Below the pieces are notes generated by a model. That model was not told the DNA's origin. It worked only from the letters and a program-made list of their open reading frames with translations, and did not search any database. The position numbers were made by a program, and so were the translations under genes. From Aphrocallistes beatrix (Eukaryota; Porifera; Hexactinellida; Sceptrulophora; Aphrocallistidae), in NCBI GenBank assembly GCA_963281255.1, contig OY725495.1:1240001-1304000 (forward strand): a stretch of 64,000 nucleotides of DNA. Direction: 5' to 3'. Shown here piece after piece: positions 22,264-32,851 of this stretch (positions are counted from its first letter, which is position 1; each line of letters begins with the position of its first letter).

Positions 22264-22448
22264 GGACAGGGGAAGCTGGAAAAACGACTTTTATCAAACA
22301 AATGCGTATAATCCATGGTTCCGGATTTAAAGAAAATGATAGATTAGAGTATAAAAAGATAATATTCCAGAATATTTATGATGGAATAACCAAGTTAGGT
22401 GATGCAATGGACCAATTGGAGATATCATACCACAATAATATTGCCGAG
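22264..22448 (+). CDS. G-protein alpha subunit, Gq-like: exon 2
   Basis: 185 nt, the exon length I recall for exon 2 of vertebrate GNAQ. It opens in phase 1 and reads GTGEAGKTTFIKQMRIIHGS, the P-loop and helix alpha-1, followed by FKENDRLEYKKIIFQNIYDG and the start of the helical domain (AMDQLEISYHNN). The P-loop is GxGEAGKT rather than the usual GxGESGKS: the Lys that binds phosphate is kept, the Mg-coordinating Ser is Thr, and the preceding Ser is Ala. IIHGSGF is typical of the Gq class. It ends phase 0 at GCCGAG|GTTTTT, a weak but GT-type donor. Confidence 0.93.
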
Positions 22449-23283
22449 GTTTTTTTCTTTTTCAATTTTCAATTTTATTATAGTAAATTCGCTTCAGGAT
22501 TGTAACATTGCCTAAATAAAAATTCAATGAATTAGAGTCAATTCACTCTAAGGATCAAAATAGGAAATTAAAAAAGGTCACTTTTGGAAAGGTTTGTGTT
22601 TGAAATTTATATTCTTATACAAAACCCCTCCCAGCATCATATAGAGTTTTTTTAAGTCCAAAATGCCCAATTTCATCAACAACTTTGATATTAACCCTAG
22701 ATTATCGAAAATTCGTGATATCGCGGATGTCTCCGGCCATTTTCAATGGAAAAGAAGCCAAAACGTTGTACCACTGTGGTACATTTCGGTAGTCAGGTTA
22801 AATTGAAACAAAATTTCGAATCACAAATCCTTGGGGAAGGATAGCTAAAAGATATTCATTGAATAAAAAAGTTCCCATTCAAAGAGATGCCCCATCTTCT
22901 CCTCTACGAATGACTGCATTAATTTTCAAAAAATGTATTTTGTGGTTGCTAATTTTAAACATAGTCATTTTAAAAATCGAAATTAATTTTTTGAGGGGAA
23001 ATTATGCTGCTCTTTTTTTAGAGGGACATTTTATTGTGCATCCTTTACACCTACATTAGACCAATAATCCTATATAATATATTGGGTTGGTCTCCGGCTT
23101 GTCGTAATGCCTCCTAAAAATCGGGGCACATTGAGCATATCCTTCCAAATGTATATTCCCACAATATGTTGGAAGCTCATCCCTATATCATCCCTATACC
23201 TAGGAGCGTAGAAGCAAAATTTCAGTGGGGTGTCGGGTAGGAGAATGTATAATTAAATACCTCTGCCTTTTAATAGCAACAGT
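22449..23283. other. Start of G-alpha intron 2
   Basis: AT-rich. The frame at 22859-23059 has no recognisable domain and looks accidental. Confidence 0.4.
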
Positions 23284-23330
23284 CATAGCCTACTCAATAA
23301 AATGCTTCTCAGTAGGCTGAAAATTATGGA
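23284..23330. mobile_element. P-type terminal repeat
   Basis: CATAGCCTACTCAATAAAAT followed by TCAGTAGGC resembles the terminal repeat at the right end of the 43107-45869 P element (CATAGCCTACTCTATATAAT when inverted). It may be the downstream end of the P relic at 25.1-26.8 kb; the matching right end was not found. Confidence 0.45.
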
Positions 23331-23898
23331 CTGAGGATGAAGCAAGACATAGGCGCCAAGTGTGGGTACCTGGGGGAGGCCGCCCCCCTCCCCAAGGTCT
23401 GGAGCCTGTAGGGGACCGTGGTGCCGGGCAGTGGAGCAGTGGAGGATGCTGTGGTATGACAGGACTTCACACAAACTTATAGGTTACAACTAAACCCCAA
23501 AATTATGTTAATTGAATCTAGATATAGTATATCCCAATTACATTTGTAGACCACAATAGTCCTAGATTTTCTTTTTCCTAAGTTACAACAATAGCTGTAT
23601 TTCGATATTTGAGCGCCTACGATTTAATATTTTTTCAAAATAACTGGTACTAATCTTGATTCTACACAAAACTCCTACATACCGAAGTATCCATAAGATA
23701 GTAAAATGATTCTTATTCAATTGATAGGTTAATTTAGTTTTGACACGTTCTAAGTTTTTTTGGTATCCTATTTTCACGATTTGCGACCCCAAAAAGGGTG
23801 AATTTGAACATGTATACCCCAATATTTTTTATGGGAACTTACATGATATTTCAAATAGCTTACACTATAAGTACGTATATATTCATATTTTATATTTA
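23331..23898. other. GC-rich patch, then AT-rich intron
   Basis: 23335-23465 is locally GC-rich (GGGGGAGGCCGCCCCCC, GGTGCCGGGCAGTGG) against an AT-rich surround. No domain was recognised in any frame. The rest is featureless. Confidence 0.35.
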
Positions 23899-24209
23899 CA
23901 AGTGCGCCAGGCTTGCTTCCGCTGCGCGGCTGGTCGACATTTTATGTGCGTCAGAGGCATCCTTTGGTCTCATATGTTAATAATAATTATATATAAAGTA
24001 GATAACATCTCTAAATATGTATATCTTACTATTATAATCGATATCACTCGAAAATCACAAATTTTTTTGATGCGTAATGATGACGTCATAGCAGAGTGAT
24101 GAGTCACCATTTTTTGATGATTAGTGATTTATCGCCTAAAATGGGTGAGTTATAGTCGGAAAATTAAAATTTCTAATTTTAATTAAGGTGACAATGACGT
24201 CATTATCCC
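23899..24209 (-). mobile_element. Decayed Helitron-like copy, 5' half missing
   Basis: CAAGTGCGCCAGGCTTGC, TGACGTCAT at about 24083 and 24193, then cut by a mariner-MITE fragment. Confidence 0.65.
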
Positions 24210-24365
24210 ATAAGTTCTGTCCCAAGCTTCATTAGGTATAAAAATTTTTATACTCAAACAGTCTTAGTTATTATGGTCTTTAGAGATTGTAATTCAAATA
24301 TTCTCAATGATTTTATGAGATTTTTCGAGTCTAAGAACTGGAACTGTGTTTTGTATGGTGAGTTT
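24210..24365. mobile_element. Fragment of CAGGGTGRC mariner MITE
   Basis: AAGTTCTGTCCCAAGCTTCA through GTGTTTTGTATGGTGAG aligns with the left arm of 11593-12354. Confidence 0.6.
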
Positions 24366-25099
24366 TCCCATTATAGTACTATTTGCATGTGAAATAATTA
24401 ATTATCAAAATACTTCTGTCCGGGTGGTGTATAAAGTGATTTTAAAAGAAGATTGTGAAAAAATGGTACTGTTATGCAATATTGTTGCGGTTGCAAGTAG
24501 GTTCAACCTGGAACAAATCTGCTATAAAATTGTCAATTTACAAATTTGTTCCGGGATAAATTAAGACTGTGAATTATATCTATGGCTTTATTCCAATACA
24601 ATCATATATTTGTTCCGGGTTATTTTTAAAATGGAATCGTTTATATGGTTTCCTGATCCAACGCTAGAATTACTCTGACTAGTAGGAATCTAATCATTCG
24701 CACAGTGCATACCAGGTTGAGTAAATCCTGGATAATTATGCCATGCCCCTATCTTAATTACTGTAATAAATAGGGTGGTAGGAGCTGGTGCGGGACAAGA
24801 GCAACATAAGTATGATTTAGTTCGCAACATATAGATATGTACTACTATACAGGCGTGGCATAGGTGAAAGTAGAGAAGACTGCGTATCCTGCTATATAAA
24901 CGAGAAATTGTATTTGAGATACTTCTAATTCAGGAAGTGTGATTTCATTCAATTTGGTGAGATAATGTTCTATATCGAGTTGTTCCTGTGGTAAACAAAC
25001 ATAGTCGTCAGCAAATATGTTGTGGTATTCTTTAAGAGAAATGGTGCAGTAAGTAGAGGTAGAAGAATATTTTAAATCCTACACCTTTAGAATATTTAA
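24366..25099. other. Intron sequence
   Basis: Includes a scrap of another mariner-MITE end (ACTTCTGTCCGGGTGGTGTA near 24410). Otherwise no supported feature. Confidence 0.3.
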
Positions 25100-26780
25100 A
25101 AGTTGGAGTCTGCGTTCGGTTTCTAAAATCTGCGTAAAAGAAATCTGATATTAGGATCCTGATATCTGTCTTATATAGACCATAGTGGTGTTCTAGAGCA
25201 TCATTCTGGAAGTTAGAAGGTACTGGTAGCTGCAGTTCTCTGTAAGTTGTTTGACCAGGAGTGATAATGCCTCACAAGTGTGTCTAAAGCTGGTAAACGT
25301 TTGTGCAGTTAACTTTCCAGATATAAATGGTGGATAAACACAGCAATCCAACCAAGAGAAAGTTATAAAAATGTTTGGTGCGTAGCAAAGTTCAGGATAA
25401 ATAGATTTAGAAGTAAACTTAATAGTTGAAATACTGGCTCGAGAAATTGAAACGTAGAAACCTTTGTTCATCACTTACATTTTGTCACTTATATTTTGTT
25501 GTGTACTTAATTGGCAATAATCGATTCTGTGAAAAATGAATGTATTACCAAAGTTTTTAAGATTTAATCAATTATTAGTTATCTGTACACACTGCTTTGA
25601 CAAACCCCCACAAGCTTCAATATCCTAAAAAGTAGATTTAACAATGGGATGCAATGTTTTTGCGGAAGAAGAACCTAAAGGTAATAACCGGACAATAGAG
25701 GATAACCTGGTTGATAAACTAGAAAATATCATAGAAAATACAGTAGTGTGTGTATCGTCTGGGTTGTCAATCGTCCGATTATCCTTCCCCCCTTATACGA
25801 CGCTTCACTATGACTGTGAACTTTATCCATTTGAAGAATGGCATAACGCCCAAAATCGTTAAATGTGGAAGCAGCCTCTCCTAGAATTTTAGTATACTCG
25901 CTCTCAATTCCAAGACTATTTTTTATCTTCAATAAATTACGCTCGTGCGGAAGAATTATACATTTAGAGCGCTGAATAAGACGGCTGGTGATATTCCCTG
26001 AATTTTTAATCATAAGACCTGAGTTAGAATGCTATAACGGTGAGTATGTTTCCTAACGATTAAGTATTTCAGCTGATTGTGCAAAAAAGTAAGACGCATT
26101 GTCAAATCATTCTCGGGTTCGAAATCAGATATTGAATGAATAGAATTTAATGTGTCAACAGCATTGATGATATTATGAATGGCATTATTCACGTGTTGAA
26201 TCAAAGGTTCGACTTTATTAATGATATTTTCAAATGACATAATATCGGTAAGTGAGTGGCAGGATAGTTGAATTTTGTTTGTTTCCTTATAAAAAGTCTT
26301 ACAATATAATTTTTCATCAATAATGATTGAACTTTCGATTGTAGAAATTTCATTATGATATTGTATCAAATATGACTGTAGAATTTGGTTATCCTCCTTT
26401 CCTTCTTGTCATCTAGAGATTGTCTTTGATAACAACAGTAGCGCCCGCCAGATAGCTAGGACAGTTAGGAAAGATGTTAGGGATGCACCCTTCTTGAGAC
26501 CTACTTTCTTCCTTTCCTTCTCAATAATCTTCAATCCATCATGGAATTGAATGGTCTTTACGATGTCTTCTTCATGGAAGTGGTGTATGCAAGTATTGTG
26601 ATTAAAGTGTATTATCCAACATACCCTCAATCGTTTGTTCATTTCGTAGTCTTCTCTCCGCCGAGGTTTAGTTTGGTACCATTTTTCACGAGTCTCATTG
26701 TCAGCAGGAAAAGTGAAAATAGGTATGTATTCATCTTTATCACAATAATTTGATTTAAAACCAGGTACCAGACAGGCCAT
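25100..26780 (-). pseudogene. P-element (THAP-type) transposase relic
   Basis: From 26780 the minus strand starts MACLVPGFKSNYCDKDE and continues IFTFPADNETREKW and CIHHFHEED, a THAP zinc-finger (C2CH) with one Cys replaced by Phe. A coiled middle part follows at 26369-26010. At 26013-25729 it reads KNSLGIESEYTKILGE and ILQMDKVHSHSEASYKGG, the MDE(I/V)H...SYKGG block of P/THAP9 transposases. The C-terminal LLTSRMM...LEHHYGLY motif is at about 25220-25150. Stops and frameshifts separate these pieces. The intact enzyme would be a GTP-dependent cut-and-paste transposase. Confidence 0.7.
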
Positions 26781-27050
26781 GTTGAAAAATATATATGTGA
26801 ATCATCAGAGTAATAGGGTAGAATGGAGCAGATGTGAAAATGAATGTTGAATAGACTGGCGATGTGCAGATAGGCGATTTGAGTGGGTGATAATATTTTG
26901 AGAACATTTTGAAATATCGTAAAAATATTGTTTTTAATTATTCTGGGTAACCAAAATGTGGTTAGTAATATTATTCAGTGACGTTTATTAGAAATAAGTT
27001 GACATATGGTATATTCAGATGCTTATTTCGTAATTACACCATTGTATCTA
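26781..27050. other. Intron sequence, no feature
   Basis: AT-rich; no right terminal repeat of the P relic is visible. Confidence 0.3.
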
Positions 27051-27526
27051 CACTGCCCTATCAAAATATTCGTACACTCCAATAGTTCCCATACAAATTG
27101 TATAAATCGTATCTATTTTTGGAGTCAATAGTAATAAATCAGTAACAGTTTGACTAAATTTGGCTTAAAATTCATATTCTACACACTCGATTTACTCATC
27201 GTATAGTCTTTCAAATCAATTACTCTATTTTAAAGTTAAATGTCTTAACCCTTGACACCTAGTGTCACTAATGCCATAATATATTGTGCATTAATTTATG
27301 GTATGTGGCACAATTAAGTGAATATTCAACTATTTATGTTTGAAGGAGAGTAATTGAGTTGAAAGACTACACGATGAGTAAATCGAGTGTGTAGAATATG
27401 AACTTTAAGCCAAATTTAGTCAAACTGTTACTGATTTATTACTATTGACTCCAAAATAGGTACGATTTATACAATTTGTATTATTCGGAATTATTGGGGT
27501 GTACGAATACTTTTGGTAGGGTAGTG
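27051..27526. mobile_element. Palindromic mariner MITE (CACTGCCCTATCAAAA)
   Basis: Ends CACTGCCCTATCAAAATATT and inverse ending GGTAGGGTAGTG, flanked by TA on both sides. Arms of about 200 bp mirror each other around 27290. Confidence 0.8.
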
Positions 27527-27528
27527 TA

Positions 27529-27838
27529 TTTCCTGAACACGAAGTTGTTAAAATCAATATGTTATCATCGTAAGGTGTTGTATCCTGATATTTTTCACGC
27601 ATAGATAAATGATGCAAATATCCAAGAAAATGAATTATTTCAGTTTCGGAAAATTATTCCAAAATATCTTCTAAGTAGAGAGTATATGAATTTATCAAAT
27701 TTACTCGTAAAATCATAAAACTTCGTAAACTAATTGCCTAGAAAGTTCCAGGGTAATTGCCATCCATGGTCTAGATTTTGAATATAAATATGGTTTGAAA
27801 TAGTTCCACAATTTCGGTCTTTTTTCTCTGTCCCGCTA
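27529..27838. other. Intron sequence, no feature
   Basis: AT-rich, no supported frame. Confidence 0.3.
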
Positions 27839-28003
27839 CCTACCATCATAACTTTGCACGCAATCTTAATATACGCTTGCCTACCATCGTAACTTGACAC
27901 GTAATATTAGTACACGCTAGCCTACCATCAGAAGTTGACACGCATTATTAATATACGCTAGCCTACCATCGTAACTTGGCACGCAATATTAATATACGCT
28001 AGT
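27839..28003. repeat. 41-bp tandem repeat, four units
   Basis: Units contain CCTACCATCGTAACTTG and a central CACGCAATATTAATATACGC, differing from each other at a few bases. Confidence 0.8.
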
Positions 28004-28253
28004 TTATAAAACTGGATTCTAAATATGTAGAATTTCGTCAATCCAATCAACCAAAACCCTCTCACTAATTCAGATGAACACCTTATCTTCACAATTGGAA
28101 CTACCTATAATTACATACAAGGTCTTAAAAATGGTAAAAATATTTCAAATGGTAGATGTTTCTACAAATTGGTTAAGAATAATGGTGGATGTAGAAATTT
28201 TAGGTGTTCTGAGTTTTCTAAAGGAATCTAGTTGTATCCTATCATCCATGACA

Positions 28254-28800
28254 TTACCTTTGATCTCTTAATATCGACAATAATTTGCACATCTCTACTG
28301 ACTCTCGTTCAAGTGTAACATTCTGGTTTCTGATAAATTTTATCTCATCATCAATATCATCAATATCGGTTTGAGTCTTGTTGGAATAAGGATCGACTTG
28401 AGTTTCGCTTTGGATAGATTCATCGTCTGAGGATTGTTCACTGTGATAGGTGCTGTATGTCATACCAAAATTTAGCAGTGGAATGAAATCACATTACGTC
28501 CAAACATAATTTCGAAGGCTGAGAATTTCATGCCTCGCTGTATTTTCGTATTTGCATCAATAATTGCGAAAGATAGCTTTGTTGGTCATGCACCATCTGA
28601 ACTTTAGCGAGGTTTCTCAATTTTCCTAAGTTATGCAATTATAGTAAATGAGGTTAACAGGAATAACAGCTAACAAATTTATTTAAAAATCCACGTGTAG
28701 AAAAAATATTACTAGTAGAAGTTTGTTGTGGGCCTCCACAAGACCGTTACTTTGGGGATGATAAGCACTGGTACTCCTGTCAGCATTTGAATATGCAAAT
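28254..28800 (-). pseudogene. LTR-retrotransposon integrase end and acidic tail, relic
   Basis: At about 28773-28728 the minus strand reads SAYHPQSNGLVEAHNKLL, the conserved end of the integrase catalytic core in Ty3/gypsy-type elements. A frame-shifted FSAFEIMFGRN follows near 28520-28490. Downstream, 28463-28254 is an open acidic stretch (MTYSTYHSEQSSDDES ... ILRDQR) ending at a GT-type donor. Upstream it is cut by the Helitron-like cluster at 28826. No reverse transcriptase or LTR was found, so this is a fragment. Confidence 0.6.
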
Positions 28801-28825
28801 AACTCTTTTTAATTATAAACAAATC

Positions 28826-29367
28826 CTTACAATTAAAACTCGATTAGTGTTTATATATATATATATATATACAAGCGCACTTAGCTTGCTTGCTTGCGCT
28901 GCGCGGCTGGAGGATACTTTGTGTCCGCCAGAGGCGCCCTTTGGGCCCCTGGGGTAACATTGATTAATTATTAGGGAAATAACATCTCTAAATACGTCTG
29001 TCTTACTGTTATAATCGATATCGCACGGAAAATCACCAAATTTGTCGATTTTTACAATTTTGATGCGTAATGATGGCTTCATAACAGAGTGATGAGTCAT
29101 CATCTTTTGTTGATAGTTGTATTATATTTGAGATATACTAATATATACATTTTATTAAAATTTTTGCCTTCTATTACCTAAAATGACTGAGTTATGTCGA
29201 AAAACTGAATTTTCTAATTATTAAAAAGGTGACAATGACGTCATAAATCCATGATGACTCGACATTTTCGTCTGAACTCAGAACATAGTGGAGCCATAGC
29301 CAAAAGACTCCCACATGCCAAAAATCAGCTTTCTCTGCTTTGCAGTTTCTTCAATCAATTCGTTACA
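28826..29367 (-). mobile_element. Helitron-like 5' tip and body in opposed orientation
   Basis: A + strand 5' tip (TCCTTACAATTAAAACTCG, 28826 on) and (TA)n run directly into a minus-strand body from CAAGCGCACTTAGC at 28872 to ATTCGTTACA at 29367. The two share one TA core. TGACGTCAT lies near 29236. Confidence 0.7.
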
Positions 29368-29519
29368 TTGTGGTAGTATTTGGCTATGGGCCAAGGTTGT
29401 GTCAAACTCAATGATTTGAATTATTTTTTTGTAATATTGCATCTGATCATTTACATAAAACACACCAGATCAATCAATTCGATCATTTGCGCTTATTCAA
29501 ATCGTTCAGCTCATTCATT
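29368..29519. other. Intron sequence, no feature
   Basis: AT-rich; leads into the AATTC repeat. Confidence 0.3.
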
Positions 29520-29905
29520 TTAATCATTCAATTCAATTCAATTCAAATCAATTCAATTCAATTCAATTCAATTCAAATCAATTCTATTCAAATCAATTCA
29601 ATTCAATTCAATTTAATTCAATTCAGATACCGTAGAAAATTTTTAGCCCCATTTAGCATTTAGCCCCTGAAGAAAAATAAATGTTTCACAATACATATGC
29701 AAGAGAGCTTTCGATAAATATAACCGCACGAGTGAACCAAGAAATTTAGAACCTTCTTTTTGGAGGGGGATGGTTCGAGGGCAACTATTCGAGTATATAC
29801 GGTCATTCAAATAAAAATCAAATTCAGATAACTCGAATCAATTATAATCAGTTCAAATCAATTCAATTCAAATCAAATCAATTCAATTCAATTCAATTAA
29901 TTTAA
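29520..29905. repeat. (AATTC)n pentanucleotide tract split by a small MITE
   Basis: Runs of ATTCA with ATCA variants at 29520-29628 and 29815-29905. Between them, 29629-29813 starts ACCGTA and ends TATATACGGT, a possible MITE of the same type as 15488-15604. Confidence 0.7.
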
Positions 29906-31239
29906 ATGAAATTTCAGATAATTCAGATCATTTTATTCAAGTTTTTTTCAAATCAAATTGATTTGACTCAACCTTGGCTATGGCTCCAATAAGTTTTGAC
30001 CGCAAATACGAAAATGTCGACTGATCATGGAATAAATTTCAATGACGACTGATCATGGAAAACAATTCAATGACAATGGCGCAGACCTTTTTTTCTGGAC
30101 CATGGATTGGTTAAACGAGCTAAGTGAATTTTTCACTAATTATCAATTTAACATTTATTCGCTTTCTATTTGTGCACCACACTTACTAAAGCCATATAAT
30201 TGGGTTCAAAAGGTTAAGTAGTTAATTTAATTGAGCGTTTATAATCATAATAAGTTCAATTTTAATTAGCAAACAAACAAATACATTCGAAATAGATTCA
30301 TAGCACAGCACAGCAAGACTAACAATTAGACACTAAGTACGAATAATAATTATTGAAATGGTGAATTACATGAATTAAAATTAGTAAACTGGAGGATATT
30401 ATGAAGAGAAGATAATATTCTTAGATTAAGGAAAACATTGTTATTACGTTTGACATCACTTCTCTTTTTTCATCCTTTATCCGCTTTTGTCACACCGTTC
30501 TTGAAAAAGAGAAGAATTATTATACTTTTGAAGTTTAGAGTTGTCTGTTTTTGAAATTAGACCATTATAACTCCTAATTTTTTTGCGAGGATACGGTTAC
30601 ACATGGTTTTGCAATTTTTATGAATATGTCCCATCGTCATACATCACAACAACACAATTCTCTCTCCACGTATCAATCCATTTGTCATCAACTATGATTG
30701 AAAATTTAAAATTAATACTGTAATTTAGTACGAGTTGAACCGAGATAAAACCTGTTTTCGAAGTACTCCAGAGTTAGCAATTTGATGAAAGTTTTATGGA
30801 TAATACAAGTAGTAGCGCAGTCGATAACAGCAATATATGGATACATAAGTGACCCTTTTCTAATAAATCCACGATAATTTATTGAGATCCTGCATCACTT
30901 GATACTTACATCGTTTATCAGTTGTTAAATAGGTTAGATTTTTTGTATAAGAGAAAACTTCACACCCAGCCACGTTATTTAGGTACTCAATTTGTGAATC
31001 ATCAAATACAGGTCAGCAATATATTTTATTTCATTTGTTACAAACTCAAAATCGAAATATATTAAATACCTTTCATTCATTAATATCCCTGCAAACTATT
31101 CAAATATTCTTTAAGAGTTATGACTGCTGTTAATAGTAAAGTTGTTTCAGCTCTAAAAAGACCTTCGGTGGGGATGCGGGCAGGCGTTATATCATGACCA
31201 TTATCTCATTATTTTATAATGTAATCAAGGTTGTTAATT
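29906..31239. other. Intron sequence with a Helitron scrap
   Basis: 29970-30070 keeps GGCTATGGCTCCAATAAG and AATGTCGACTGATCATGG from the Helitron-like family. The rest is AT-rich without a supported frame. Confidence 0.4.
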
Positions 31240-31440
31240 TGATATATAATTGGCTACCAACATTCAATTCACGCATTGAAGTCTCAATAACCATCAATAA
31301 ATTTTGAAATGCTGGTATATCGACTGTATAACAAAATATCCAGCAATAAATCCTTGTACCTGAAATATAATGGGATACTGATCCCAAAATGACGACATAT
31401 GCGGTAGCTAAATTTTGATGTGGGCTAGGAGATGAAACAT
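31240..31440 (-). pseudogene. Conserved coding remnant of unknown family, copy 1
   Basis: The minus strand reads VDIPAFQNLLMVIETSMREL NVGSQLYIKL before a stop. The same protein segment occurs, also on the minus strand, at about 54213-54420. Conservation at protein level suggests a decayed mobile-element protein. The family was not recognised. Confidence 0.45.
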
Positions 31441-32330
31441 GGCCCCAGAAAGATAGGAAGGGTAGTCGGGGAATATCCTAGGTACTGAAGTTTTATATAA
31501 AGCTATTCTATCCTGGAAACTGTAACAGTACGAAGCCCGTCATTGTAGGTAATGGTTCTCTCAATGTCATCTGGTTTAAAATAATGTATACATATCTAAA
31601 CGGTGGGTAGAAGTGTAAATGTGACAATCAGTTAATACCTATAACACAAATGATAGAAACTTACATTAGCGTGTTTGCTTCCTATTCTTTCCGTGTGCGT
31701 GGAATTACCCTAAACGATTCTTTGGGAAATGAAAAGCAGAGGGATATTCTGCTTCACTAATAAATATTGGGAGAAATTTGTTTTTAATATTTCCATAAAT
31801 CGTAACAACTATGCATGATACACTTACGATACGTGTAACTAACCTTGCTGGTGAATTATTTCCTTGGTCATGCTGACATACTTTAAGGACACCTAGAGTG
31901 AGGTAGGTGCTTAACAACTCAGCTACAACCTCTGCGCTAGTTCTTCTTTTGAGTGGACTCGCAAAGCGAATTTGCTGAGATAAAATATAACGTCGAGTAC
32001 GTGTTTATACCCCAATTAATTTTCAGGACTATCTACGAATAAATCCATGCCAATATGCTGTCATAGCCGCTCGGGGGATGAGGGGCTGGAGTTCTCGCTG
32101 CTGTTGTTGAATCTTAGAAGATTCCGTCCGAAAATCTGGCATGACTTGAGCTGTAGGAAATTCCCAAAATGATTAGACAAAATAATGGAAGAATGAATTA
32201 TTTGAGGTGTAAACTAGTGTTTAGTGTTGCTGTATTTCCTGATAATTCTTTCCGGGAAATCGGGAAATGGATGCTTATTGTTATTGCAAAGTTAATTTGT
32301 GTACAGTAGATATTGGATATAATAATATTT
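31441..32330. other. Intron sequence, no feature
   Basis: AT-rich, short unsupported frames only. Confidence 0.3.
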
Positions 32331-32488
32331 GACTTATCACTCTGTTATGACGTCATCATTACGCATCAAAAATTTGAGTTGTTTTCCACCTTATAATTAA
32401 TCAATGTGACCCCAGGCGCCCAAAGGGCGCCTCCGGTGAACGCAAAACGCTCGCCAACCGCGCAGCGCAAGCAAGCGAAGCGCGCTTG
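32331..32488 (+). mobile_element. Helitron-like 3' part
   Basis: From TGACGTCATCATTACGC to the terminal CGCGCTTG, with a variant hairpin GGTGAACGCAAAACGCTC. Confidence 0.7.
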
Positions 32489-32851
32489 TTATTATTAATT
32501 TAGATTTAATTGCTAATATAAGATTTTGTTTTCGCATCCAATCTATGCTTCCTTCTGACTTTAATCTTGGTAATCCGCCCCATCTCGGCATGTGCCCCCC
32601 TCTCGCTGGCACTGACTTCAGTTGACTTTTGTCAACTATACAGGTCTTCTCTATCTAAATTACCTGATAATGCACTAAAACTTATTAATCTTGAAGAATG
32701 CAATGAGATCAAACAATTACTAATCTACAGGAGGCAAACAAGATCATTGCATATCATTTATTTTTTTCCCGTGCTGGAAATGGGAAGTAAATATATGTAC
32801 ATGATCTCGGGAAAGCAACACTAATGTAAACGTATAAATTATTCTCTATAC

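Noticed and set aside
25644-25862. 72-codon + strand frame starting MGCNVFAEEEPK
   Set aside because: It lies antisense to the conserved SYKGG block of the P transposase relic, which explains the opposite strand.
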